Origin: JABDKJ01 sp039028335
Lineage (GTDB): Bacteria > Bacteroidota > Bacteroidia > Flavobacteriales_D > JABDKJ01
DNA length: 14,366 bases
Assembly: GCA_039028335.1 (NCBI GenBank)
Contig: JBCCIF010000082.1
Coordinates: 1-14,366, forward strand
Reading direction: 5' to 3'
Both the position numbers and the translations under genes were made by a program. Of the stretch, positions 1 through 7,316 are shown piece by piece. Each line of letters starts with the position of its first letter. The stretch's first letter is position 1. The notes below the pieces were generated by a model. It was not told where the DNA came from and did no database searches. It worked only from the letters and a program-made list of their open reading frames with translations.

Positions 1-109
1 AATTTCTTTTACTTAATTTAGTAATATAGCATTATTATATTTATTATCAATATTTTGCGTTTTTTCCAATTCTTCTATTAGGAATGCTTAATTTTATAAA
101 AAGCCACAA

Positions 110-1006
110 ATGAAGATCTTTAATCTTATAGGGTTCATGTTTTTGTTTCCATATTTGACTTTGGCGCAGGATTATGTGCCTTTTCCGACAGATAGTGCAA
201 TTTGGGCGGAAGATTGGGCAATAGCTGATGCGGGAACAGTATTTAATGAAGGAATCACCATTTATTTTATACTTGGTGATACAATTTATGAAGGAATTGA
301 GTATTCGAATTTATGGGTGACTCAATGTGGTAATTTCGAAGAAGAATGGTGCATTGACCTGCAAGGTTTCATAAGAGAAGAAAGTAAAAGAATATATTAT
401 CGAGGAGAACCATATGGATTTGAAAGTGAAGTTGTAATTTATGATTTCAATTATTACATAAATAATGGAAATGTAGTGTATGATGGCCCGGATTCTTTGG
501 ACTTTTGGAATGTGACAAACATTGGAACAAAAACATTGAATTCGGGAGAAGAGAGAGGATTTCAATTTCAATCATGGAGAGGTGAGGTTGTCTATGGAAT
601 TGGTTTTTTATATGGAAGAGGTCTGCTAGGAAATTATTCAGGTTTGGATCAAGGTGCATGGTTGAACTGCCATTCAACAATTGAAGGCCATCTATACGGT
701 GACATAGGTCCAATGGGAACTGTGAGTTGCTTTGACCCTGGAGTTATAGGCTTGGATGAACAGAATTTTGAACGTATAGATATCTTTCCTAACCCCTCAC
801 GTGGAATTTTTCGACTTCAGCTTAGGAAAGAAGTCCCACAAATTGAAGTAAAAATTTTAGATGTAAATGGGAAGGAAGTTTTTTATTATCAGTCGTTATC
901 TGAAAGGCAATTGAACATTGATTTCGAAGCGAATCCGGGTATGTACATTCTTCAGGTATTTTCTGAAGGCGAACTTCTTGGTGCAAATAAAATTTTGAGG
1001 TATTGA
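110..1006 (+). CDS. Secreted protein with T9SS type A C-terminal sorting domain
   Basis: A 298-residue protein starting at ATG, preceded by an A-rich stretch and no Shine-Dalgarno sequence, as is normal in Bacteroidota. Residues 1-19 form a signal peptide (hydrophobic core, then LTLAQ). The body is beta-rich and contains the order GDT...Y, GFIREE, YYR, V(I)YDF and GIGF, which resembles a widespread uncharacterised family of T9SS-exported Bacteroidota proteins. From about residue 223 (IDIFPNPSRG) to the end (GMYILQV...KILRY) it carries the ~76-residue type A sorting domain. That domain directs passage through the type IX secretion system and attachment to, or release from, the cell surface. 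The specific function is unknown. The next gene is convergent, 64 bases downstream. I see no clear promoter in 1-109: TATTTTG near 52 is one base short of the Bacteroidota -7 consensus. Confidence 0.9.
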   Translation: MKIFNLIGFMFLFPYLTLAQDYVPFPTDSAIWAEDWAIADAGTVFNEGITIYFILGDTIYEGIEYSNLWVTQCGNFEEEWCIDLQGFIREESKRIYYRGEPYGFESEVVIYDFNYYINNGNVVYDGPDSLDFWNVTNIGTKTLNSGEERGFQFQSWRGEVVYGIGFLYGRGLLGNYSGLDQGAWLNCHSTIEGHLYGDIGPMGTVSCFDPGVIGLDEQNFERIDIFPNPSRGIFRLQLRKEVPQIEVKILDVNGKEVFYYQSLSERQLNIDFEANPGMYILQVFSEGELLGANKILRY

Positions 1007-1070
1007 ACTTTTCTATGACCTTCTCTTGATTGCTAAAAGCGAATCTCTTTCTGAAGTAGAGTAAGATAAT

Positions 1071-1502
1071 TCATAGTTTCTTTTTTAATAACCAAATACC
1101 TTCACATGGCATCAAATCATCATCTGTCACTTCATTCAAATGAAGAATATCCGAGATGATCCAATTACCATACATACTTTGGTATTTGTCATCAATAATT
1201 CCCAAATAATCGACTACAATTAAATTATTCTTGTCAAAAGTCGAGGCTTCAATTTCCCTTCCTGGGCTAACTTCATCGGTATAAGAAAGTCGAAAGGAAA
1301 TATGATCTAATTCGATGAATCCGTTCAACTCACTTACAAAAGGAACCGAAAATCTACTCTTTTCTTCATATAGTACCTTGCCCTTAAATTCAATGGCATT
1401 GCCCTTGAATTCGATCTGGGTCATTATTCTTTGCCCAAATTCAGGGAGGTTATAACCCAATCCATATTCATAAAAACCTTCCCAAATGCCATTGATCGTC
1501 AT
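1071..1502 (-). CDS. Small hypothetical protein, beta-rich
   Basis: A 143-residue protein that I do not recognise. It has no signal peptide or membrane segment and looks cytosolic. The N-terminus (NGIWEGFYEYG) and the alternation of short hydrophobic and acidic stretches suggest a small beta-barrel or beta-sandwich. Residues about 29-42 contain a near-tandem repeat IEFKG-NA-IEFKG-KV, encoded by two adjacent 21-base units at 1380-1421. It lies 82 bases beyond the end of the mevalonate operon on the same strand, so it could be read from that transcript or from its own promoter. A sequence TCAATTTG just upstream is a one-mismatch version of the TAnnTTTG element. It ends in a lysine-rich tail. 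No function can be assigned; that it is a real gene is supported by size, start context and lack of any competing frame. Confidence 0.7.
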   Translation of the reverse strand: MTINGIWEGFYEYGLGYNLPEFGQRIMTQIEFKGNAIEFKGKVLYEEKSRFSVPFVSELNGFIELDHISFRLSYTDEVSPGREIEASTFDKNNLIVVDYLGIIDDKYQSMYGNWIISDILHLNEVTDDDLMPCEGIWLLKKKL

Positions 1503-1584
1503 GGTTTAAATATATAATTTACTTCAAATTGACTAAACGGGAATATATACAGATTCGAATTGAAAAAAGATGTCAGAAAAGAAT

Positions 1585-2526
1585 TTAAAACGAATAAATC
1601 CGCTTAAGCTCATAATCGCCCAATTTGGCTTGGGCTTTTTCGAAGTCTTCGGTGAAGCCCAAGATGAAACCTCCTCCGCCACTTCCACATAACTTAAGAT
1701 AGTAGGCATTTGATTCTATTCCTTCTTTCCATAGTTTATGAAAAACCTTGGGTATCATTGGCTTGAAATTGTCCAATAGGACTTGAGAAAGACGCTTAAC
1801 ATTATCCATTAATGGAGAAATATCGTTATTCAAGAAAGCTTCGATAGCTGCATCGTTATACTTCTTGAACTTCTTTTTCATAATGGTTCTGAAACCGACT
1901 TCTTTGCAACGTTCTAAAAAGTGTTGTACTAAAGGTGCAGTTTTACCTGTCATTCCTGTATCGAGCAAGAAAATGGCACCGTTTCCGGTTGTGTATTCTG
2001 GTAAGCCAACCGCACCTACCTCATTCTTAGACTTGATTAAAATTGGAATGTTGAGGTAACAGATCAATGGATCAAGACCGGAACTCTTACCATGAAAATA
2101 TGATTCCATCTCGCCAAATGTTTTTTTCAAACTGAGAATATCATCATTACTAATCTGCTTAGACATCTCAATTTTATCTATCGCGTACTTTCCATATATA
2201 GCAGCAACTATAGCACCCGATGAACCCACTCCAAAACCGCTTGGTATACTCGAATCGAAAAACATTCCCTCTTTCAAATCCCTTTCAAACTCAACGAGAT
2301 CTAGAGAGCAAGACAATTCGCCTTGACTTGAAATATCTTTTAGGTAATGTAAAAACTTCTTGAGTTCTCCATTCGAGTAAGCCTCGAACTGGGCATCACC
2401 TTTAGTTTCAAATAGAAAGTTTCCTTTGAAGTCGTCAAATGGCACGCTAAGACCCATTGAATCCTGAATGATACCATACTCTCCGAAGAGCAAGATTTTA
2501 CTGTAGTATAGTGCGTCTTTAATCAT
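1585..2526 (-). CDS. mvk: Mevalonate kinase (GHMP kinase family)
   Basis: A 313-residue GHMP-fold kinase that would phosphorylate mevalonate at the 5-hydroxyl with ATP, the step after HMG-CoA reductase. Motif 1 is at residues 9-17 (SKILLFGEY). The glycine/serine-rich ATP loop is at 95-105 (PSGFGVGSSGA). The expected catalytic aspartate is Asp152 in KSSGLDP. Motif 3 (LCGSGGGGF) is near residue 280. Length fits the family. It is the last gene of the mevalonate operon and its ATG lies inside the end of the decarboxylase gene (8-base overlap), which suggests translational coupling. Assignment to mevalonate kinase rather than another GHMP kinase rests on the motifs, the KSSGLDP segment and the operon. 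The other GHMP kinase of the operon is better assigned to the next phosphorylation. Confidence 0.88.
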   Translation of the reverse strand: MIKDALYYSKILLFGEYGIIQDSMGLSVPFDDFKGNFLFETKGDAQFEAYSNGELKKFLHYLKDISSQGELSCSLDLVEFERDLKEGMFFDSSIPSGFGVGSSGAIVAAIYGKYAIDKIEMSKQISNDDILSLKKTFGEMESYFHGKSSGLDPLICYLNIPILIKSKNEVGAVGLPEYTTGNGAIFLLDTGMTGKTAPLVQHFLERCKEVGFRTIMKKKFKKYNDAAIEAFLNNDISPLMDNVKRLSQVLLDNFKPMIPKVFHKLWKEGIESNAYYLKLCGSGGGGFILGFTEDFEKAQAKLGDYELKRIYSF

Positions 2527-3592
2527 ACTGCGCTTTTAGCCTTTCAGGTCCTTTACCAACGCTATCACAAATATACTCCCCATTTTGGCAAAAAACCAAT
2601 AATTCGCCCTCTACAAAGCCCAACACCTCTTTTTCATCTTTAGAGGGATACAAAAGATGGACATTTGCACCGGCATCTAAAGTAAAACACAAATGAATGC
2701 CATTTTGTTGACGGAACGACCGAATGGCTTCAATAATTTTCAAGGTTTCAGGCTTGAAAAGAAAATAACCCGGATCAGAACTTAACATCATAGCATGCAA
2801 GCTAAGTGCTTCATTTTCAACTATTTTTACGAATTTTTCAAGATTTCCGTTACGCATAGTGTCCAGTAATTCGATCAAATTTAAATGTGCTTGTTCTATT
2901 CGGGCTGCTGTATAGGCATGCCCATTCATCAGAGCATGTCCAGCCGTACTAGAAATCTGTTTTTCTCCTTTATCTACCAACAAGACAATGTCTCTAAAGT
3001 CTTTGAAAACAGGGGCAATTCCATCTATTGCTATTGCATATTTATCGCTACTTCCTTCAATATCAGGAGAATAGCCCCAAAGTCCTAGTTCTGGAATAAC
3101 TGAACGGCAGGCAGAACCCGATCCTAATCGAGACCAATTAGAAATGCGTTGGTCAAAATCTGAGGCATACTGCTCACCAAGGAGTTTTTTTTCAAATTCT
3201 CCTAAGCACAAAGCCAATGCAGACATGGCAGAGGCTGATGAGGCAATACCGCTGCTGTGTGGAAATGAGTTGGATGAATCAAGACGCAAGTGATAATTCT
3301 TAAGGGCTGGGAAATCGCGTAAAATGCGGTCGAAAAAAGTATTCAATTTTGGATGAAAATCAGGCTTAGGCGCTCCTTCGAAAAAGAACTCAAATTGCAC
3401 CTCCATTCGATCATTTTGTATTGCATTGAACTCTACACAAGTAGTTGTTGCACAGGCATTTAGTGTAAATGAAACCGAAGGGTTCATCGGCATTTGAAGG
3501 CCCATTTTACCCCAATACTTAACCAATGCGATATTGCTCGGGGATCGGTATTCAATAAGTGCTTTTTCTATGGTTTTCTCTTTTAATTCCAT
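2519..3592 (-). CDS. mvaD: Diphosphomevalonate decarboxylase
   Basis: A 357-residue GHMP-superfamily enzyme that makes isopentenyl diphosphate from mevalonate 5-diphosphate, with ATP hydrolysis and loss of CO2. Diagnostic features are SPSNIALVKYWGK at residues 17-29, the ATP loop HSSGIASSASA at 112-122, the substrate loop LGSGSACRS at 156-164, and the catalytic aspartate Asp306 in TLDAGAN. The SxxxSxxS arrangement and the intact Asp argue for the decarboxylase and against the related mevalonate 3-kinases. The start ATG overlaps the stop of the upstream GHMP kinase gene by one base (TAATG), and its stop overlaps the mevalonate kinase start by eight bases. Cytosolic; third gene of the operon. 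A phosphomevalonate decarboxylase of an alternative pathway is not fully excluded without structural comparison. Confidence 0.93.
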   Translation of the reverse strand: MELKEKTIEKALIEYRSPSNIALVKYWGKMGLQMPMNPSVSFTLNACATTTCVEFNAIQNDRMEVQFEFFFEGAPKPDFHPKLNTFFDRILRDFPALKNYHLRLDSSNSFPHSSGIASSASAMSALALCLGEFEKKLLGEQYASDFDQRISNWSRLGSGSACRSVIPELGLWGYSPDIEGSSDKYAIAIDGIAPVFKDFRDIVLLVDKGEKQISSTAGHALMNGHAYTAARIEQAHLNLIELLDTMRNGNLEKFVKIVENEALSLHAMMLSSDPGYFLFKPETLKIIEAIRSFRQQNGIHLCFTLDAGANVHLLYPSKDEKEVLGFVEGELLVFCQNGEYICDSVGKGPERLKAQYD

Positions 3593-4557
3593 TATGCAAT
3601 TAATTCGTCAAAGGCCATTATTTGATTATAGCCTTTTTCGCGAAAATAGGCCCAATTTTCTTTGTTTCCTGTTGCCAAAATAAAATCTCCTCCCCAGGCA
3701 CCCAAAGATTTGCATATGCCACCTCTGTAGTCTGAAAATAAGCGCTCTTTGACGGTTTTTTCTTTTAAGATTTTTGAAAGAATGGTCTCGTGTTCAAATA
3801 AGGCATCCTCAAATTCTTCAAGCGCAGAAGCCGATATGACTTCATGCGAAATTGCGGATAGCGTATCTATGTAATGTTGAAGTTCGAGTGAACCTATTTC
3901 CTTGTAAAAAGCTTGAATAGCAGCTCTTGAGTTTCTTTTTTCATTGAGATGAACAAAAAATATATTTTCTCTAAATTGAGGGTTGAAGTTGATATTCTGC
4001 ACATGTCTTTCGTCTTCTTCAATACAATAAAGAATATGTTGATTGGCCATTCCTACAGCAACGTCATAGGCGCTGCCTCCAAAAGAATTATCTGAAAGTT
4101 CAAAAGGGTCAGCTCCCGACCACTTGGCAAGATTTGCAATAAGTGTAGAACTGCTCCCTAGGCCCCATTCGCGCTCAAAGGTCAGATGCGATTTGAAGCT
4201 TAAGTGCGAAGCAAATAGGTCAGGTCTTTGCTTTCTAACTTGATGGAGTAAGGCGAACAAAGTCCTTAATTTTTCTTTGGATATGGCCTGACTGCCATAG
4301 TCGTCAAAGACTTCAAAAGCACCATTTCGGTCGTGAAATTTAATATCGATCCATGTTTCACCCGAGGGGTCCAATGCCTGCCATGAATAATGCTCTTCCG
4401 TATTTTTTTCGATTTCAAGGTCTTGTTGAAATTGACACTTTAAACCAATGGATTGAGCTCCTTTGAGCACTAAATATTCTCCGGTCAATAAAAGTTTTCC
4501 CGGACTTGAGAAAGTCTGTTTTTCGATACTTTTATCCTTTAGAAACGTTTTCTCCAC
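3592..4557 (-). CDS. GYDIA-family GHMP kinase, probable phosphomevalonate kinase
   Basis: A 321-residue GHMP kinase. Residues 17-28 (SSPGKLLLTGEY) are motif 1, 131-138 (WGLGSSST) the ATP loop, and 160-167 (GGSAYDVA) matches the signature of the Bacteroidota GYDIA family, here AYDVA in place of GYDIA, with Asp165 the likely catalytic residue. GAWGGDF near residue 288 is the C-terminal glycine motif. The family sits almost always beside HMG-CoA reductase in Flavobacteriia. Because this operon otherwise has mevalonate kinase and decarboxylase but no recognisable phosphomevalonate kinase, I infer it does that step; this is inference, not shown. Translation appears to start at GTG (4555-4557), inside the reductase gene (26-base overlap); I see no ATG in frame before motif 1. 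Confidence 0.85.
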   Translation of the reverse strand: MEKTFLKDKSIEKQTFSSPGKLLLTGEYLVLKGAQSIGLKCQFQQDLEIEKNTEEHYSWQALDPSGETWIDIKFHDRNGAFEVFDDYGSQAISKEKLRTLFALLHQVRKQRPDLFASHLSFKSHLTFEREWGLGSSSTLIANLAKWSGADPFELSDNSFGGSAYDVAVGMANQHILYCIEEDERHVQNINFNPQFRENIFFVHLNEKRNSRAAIQAFYKEIGSLELQHYIDTLSAISHEVISASALEEFEDALFEHETILSKILKEKTVKERLFSDYRGGICKSLGAWGGDFILATGNKENWAYFREKGYNQIMAFDELIA

Positions 4558-5872
4558 GAAGGCTTTTAAAATAAGTTTCTACTTCGCTGAAGCTCACCAC
4601 TTTGTCTGCGAAATAGGATTTGATTTTTTCTTTCTCATCCTTATTGGCTTCCAACTGATTCATGATGTTCATGAGGTGCATTTTCATATGGCCTTGTTGT
4701 ATTCCCGTTGTAACCAAGGAAGCAACAGCACCGAAATTTTGAGCGAGTCCAGCGCAAGAAGTAATTTGCATCAATTTTCGTGCATCTGGCTGGCCCAACA
4801 AATCATGCGCAAATTTCACCATGGGGTGTAAAGTTGTAATTCCTCCAACCGTTCCTAGAGCCATGGGAATTTCAATCCAAAAGCGGAAAATGCCATCTTC
4901 TATTGAACACTGAGTAAGGCTTTTATACTGCCCATCTCGAGAGGCATAGGTATGTGCGCAAGCTTCTACCGCGCGAAAATCATTGCCTGTGGCAATTACT
5001 ACCGCGTCAATTCCATTCATGATTCCCTTGTTGTGGGTTGTCGCACGGTAAGGCTCAATGGTTGCGATACGAATCGCTTGTTTAAATTTTTCTGCGAATA
5101 ACTCGGGTGGAAATTCAGACTTATTGTTGAATAAATCTTCAATCTTACACGATACTTCAGATCGAACAATGCATTCAGGTGTATAGTTTGAAAGTATACA
5201 CATGATGATCATGAGCTCGGCCTTTTCAGTTTCGCTGAAATGGCTGGAAGATTGCGCCTCCTCTTTCCAAATTTGAGACCATCTTTCTAAAATGGAATTA
5301 ATGAAATTAGCGCCCATTGCGTCTTTCGTTTCAAAAATTCCCTTCAACTGAAAATAGTTGGGTTCATCTTCACTCTTGTCAATCAATTCGACATCGATAA
5401 TTCCTCCACCTCTCTTTTGCATATTGGCGGTCAGCTCTTGAGTGCCAGACATCAGCTTTTCTTTGATGTCGTAGAAAAATGTTCTGATCTTTTGAGGGTC
5501 TGCTGTCCATGTAAAATGAACATGGCCAATTTTTCGGGTCGACAATACTTCACTCTTGAAACCACCTCTTTCAAACCAGAAGGCTGCTGCCTTGGCTGAG
5601 GCTGCTACGACAGAGGACTCTTCAATGGCAAAAGGAATGCAATAGTTTTTTCCATTAATTAAAAAATTAGGAGCAACTCCGAAGGGGATATAAAAATTGG
5701 AAATTGTATTCTCAATAAATTCGTCATGTCTTCTCTGAATTTGTGGATCAATATGCCAATAGGACTTCAGAAAATCGATGACTGATTCATCACCTTTGAA
5801 ATAGGCATTGAGCAACCATTCAATTTTCCCCTCTTTGGACAGTTTCGAAAAACCTTTAACGCGTTCGATCAT
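4532..5872 (-). CDS. mvaA: Hydroxymethylglutaryl-CoA reductase, class II type
   Basis: A 446-residue class II (bacterial) HMG-CoA reductase, which reduces HMG-CoA to mevalonate with NAD(P)H and commits carbon to isoprenoids. The four catalytic residues known from the Pseudomonas mevalonii enzyme are recognisable: glutamate at 84/85 (IEESSVVA), Lys282 (HNKGIMNG), Asp298 (ATGND) and His395 (QQGHMKMH). DAMGAN at 184-189 is the conserved nucleotide-binding segment. Family annotations often call this 'degradative', but position at the head of a complete IPP operon indicates a biosynthetic role here. Soluble; no membrane anchor, unlike eukaryotic class I enzymes. First gene of the operon; its ATG is about 17 bases downstream of a good promoter element. 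Cofactor preference cannot be read from the sequence with certainty. Confidence 0.95.
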   Translation of the reverse strand: MIERVKGFSKLSKEGKIEWLLNAYFKGDESVIDFLKSYWHIDPQIQRRHDEFIENTISNFYIPFGVAPNFLINGKNYCIPFAIEESSVVAASAKAAAFWFERGGFKSEVLSTRKIGHVHFTWTADPQKIRTFFYDIKEKLMSGTQELTANMQKRGGGIIDVELIDKSEDEPNYFQLKGIFETKDAMGANFINSILERWSQIWKEEAQSSSHFSETEKAELMIIMCILSNYTPECIVRSEVSCKIEDLFNNKSEFPPELFAEKFKQAIRIATIEPYRATTHNKGIMNGIDAVVIATGNDFRAVEACAHTYASRDGQYKSLTQCSIEDGIFRFWIEIPMALGTVGGITTLHPMVKFAHDLLGQPDARKLMQITSCAGLAQNFGAVASLVTTGIQQGHMKMHLMNIMNQLEANKDEKEKIKSYFADKVVSFSEVETYFKSLRGENVSKG

Positions 5873-5888
5873 GAATTAATTTCTTAGA

Positions 5889-5920
5889 CAAAGCTAATCA
5901 AAAGCCTTGCTTTTGTTCAA
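5889..5920 (-). promoter_or_regulatory. Promoter of the mevalonate operon
   Basis: On the minus strand TAGCTTTG (5896-5889) matches the Bacteroidota -7 consensus TAnnTTTG exactly, and TTG (5920-5918) lies 21 bases upstream, within the usual 17-23 spacing for the -33 element. Transcription would begin near 5882, leaving a leader of about ten bases before the reductase ATG. It is the only strong promoter seen for the four-gene operon. Confidence 0.6.
5899..5915. repeat. Perfect inverted repeat in the mevalonate promoter spacer
   Basis: CAAAAGC-CTT-GCTTTTG: two 7-base arms with a 3-base loop, entirely between the -33 and -7 elements of the mevalonate promoter. The position is that of an operator site, but there is no known regulator to attach to it; a chance palindrome in AT-rich DNA is possible. 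Confidence 0.45.
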
Positions 5921-5938
5921 TGAAATAACAGTTTTATA

Positions 5939-5980
5939 ACAGGATTGTTTTACAGGATTTGTTAAGTATTTCTAAGTATT
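5939..5980. repeat. Two short direct-repeat pairs in the intergenic region
   Basis: ACAGGATT occurs at 5939-5946 and 5952-5959 (13-base period), followed by TAAGTATT at 5963-5970 and 5973-5980 (10-base period, one helical turn). They lie in the 181-base divergent region between the reductase and the SGNH-hydrolase gene. Possible protein-binding sites for either gene; function unknown. Confidence 0.3.
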
Positions 5981-6041
5981 CTGACGATTTAGGAAGAGTG
6001 GTATTGGTAGAAATAATTCTATAAGTACGCAGAGAATCTCC

Positions 6042-6049
6042 TAATTTCG
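6042..6049 (+). promoter_or_regulatory. Possible -7 element of the SGNH-hydrolase gene
   Basis: TAATTTCG differs from TAnnTTTG at one position and ends four bases before the ATG at 6054. No TTG lies at a suitable -33 distance, so the call is weak. If it is the promoter, the transcript would be leaderless or nearly so. Confidence 0.3.
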
Positions 6050-6053
6050 CTCT

Positions 6054-6914
6054 ATGAGAATTTTCCAAACACTGTTTTTGACATTTAGCGTACTATTTTT
6101 TAATCAAGTTGATCTCAATAGTCAGTCGAAGAATGTACTTTTTTTAGGCAATAGCTATACAGCCTTTAATAACTTACCGCTCTTGACGGCAAATGTTGCT
6201 GAATCAATGGGGGATTCAATATATCAGGATAGAAATACTCCTGGTGGACATACACTTGAAGGACACAGCACTAACCCGACCAGTTTAGCCTTAATTGAAG
6301 AGGGCATATGGGACTATGTCGTTTTACAAGAACAAAGTCAACGGCCTTCTTTTCCAATAGGTCAAGTTGAACAGGAAGTGTTCCCTTTTGCCGAGACTTT
6401 GAATGAGCATATTTTAACGCATAATTCCTGTGCCGAAACAATGTTTTACATGACTTGGGGGCGAAAGAATGGGGATGGAGGAAATTGTCCTTTTTGGCCT
6501 CCGGTATGCACGTATGATGGGATGGATAGTTTATTGAATTTGCGTTATCGAATGATGGGCGAAATGAATGAGGCGATTGTGTCGCCCGTAGGTGCTGTTT
6601 GGAATTATATTCGCAGCAATTATCCCGATATAGAATTATACAATCCGGACGAATCGCACCCCTCTCAGAAAGGCTCATATGCCGCAGCTGTGACCCATTA
6701 TACAAGTATGTTTCGAAAAGACCCTACGCTTATTCCTTACAATTATAACTTAACAGAAGAAGAAGCGAATCAAATCAAGGAGGCCTGTAAGATGGTGTTG
6801 TTTGAGAACATGCAAGAATGGTATATTGGGGACTATGATTTAATAGCCAGTTTTGAAAGTGAAAATGTGCAAGGGCTGGAGTATGAATTTACGAGTACCT
6901 CTCAAAATGCATAG
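6054..6914 (+). CDS. Secreted SGNH-hydrolase-like protein, N-terminal part before an in-frame TAG
   Basis: 286 residues ending at a TAG codon (6912-6914). Residues 1-23 are a signal peptide. From residue 27 it is an SGNH/GDSL-type hydrolase of the DUF4886 kind: FLGNSYT with nucleophile candidate Ser34, VVLQEQSQRP at 89-98, and the block V Asp199-x-x-His202 (PDESHPSQKGS). Such enzymes are esterases or carbohydrate deacetylases; the substrate here is unknown. After about residue 260 the sequence enters a PKD-like beta domain (IASFES...YEFTSTSQNA) that is cut by the stop. The frame stays open beyond it to 7316 with the rest of the domain and a T9SS sorting domain, so the intact gene is 6054-7316 (421 codons with stop). 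The catalytic domain is complete before the stop, but the truncated product would lack its surface-sorting signal. Confidence 0.85.
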   Translation: MRIFQTLFLTFSVLFFNQVDLNSQSKNVLFLGNSYTAFNNLPLLTANVAESMGDSIYQDRNTPGGHTLEGHSTNPTSLALIEEGIWDYVVLQEQSQRPSFPIGQVEQEVFPFAETLNEHILTHNSCAETMFYMTWGRKNGDGGNCPFWPPVCTYDGMDSLLNLRYRMMGEMNEAIVSPVGAVWNYIRSNYPDIELYNPDESHPSQKGSYAAAVTHYTSMFRKDPTLIPYNYNLTEEEANQIKEACKMVLFENMQEWYIGDYDLIASFESENVQGLEYEFTSTSQNA

Positions 6915-7316
6915 AGTATTTTGTGGAATGTAAACGGTGAATCAAGCACCATGAATGTTATCACAACAGAATTTCCTGGTAACGGTGATTTTGTTATTGA
7001 GCTGCAGGCTTTCAATAATTGCGATACGGTTGTCATACAGGATACCATCAATGTGGTCATCAATAGTGCAGCCGATTTAATGCCAATTGACTTTGTCATC
7101 TTTCCCAATCCAAGTTCAGATTTTATCCAGGTATCAGGTGATTTTCAAGAAGCTATGATGAGCATTTATGACATGTCAGGAAAGCGCGTGTTACAGCAAG
7201 TCATTTATTCTTCTGAGCTGATCCATCTAGACGATTTGGAAAATGGAAACTACTTGATTGAATTGGGGGTGGGTGACTTGAGAGCAAGACACCAATTTCT
7301 TCTACAAAGCGATTAG
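6915..7316 (+). pseudogene. C-terminal remainder of the SGNH-hydrolase gene: PKD-like end plus T9SS sorting domain
   Basis: The reading frame of the upstream gene continues without interruption after its TAG (SILWNVNGESSTM... to 7316). It completes the PKD-like beta domain (GNGDFVIELQAFNNCDTVVIQDTINV) in two halves that fit together across the stop, then carries a type A sorting domain (DFVIFPNPSSDF ... GNYLIEL) of about 77 residues. The only starts available here are TTG at 6921 and an ATG at 6951 within the PKD region, and neither product would have a signal peptide, so it is unlikely to be an independent gene. The simplest explanation is a point mutation (for instance CAG to TAG) or a sequencing error in an originally 420-residue protein. 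Its TAG stop overlaps the stop of the convergent array gene by part of TTAG. Confidence 0.7.

Noticed and set aside
1007..1070. Intrinsic terminator between the first two convergent genes
   Set aside because: Only a weak CTCT/AGAG pairing is present, with no stable stem followed by a T-run.
6271..6705. Open frame of 144 codons on the minus strand inside the SGNH-hydrolase gene
   Set aside because: It is antisense to a recognised catalytic domain and its product has no family resemblance; the same applies to the other opposite-strand frames within the mevalonate genes, der and the array.
6912..6914. TAG read as pyrrolysine or by stop-codon reassignment
   Set aside because: All other genes in the window use TAG, TAA and TGA as ordinary stops, and nothing here supports a special decoding system; mutation or sequence error is simpler.
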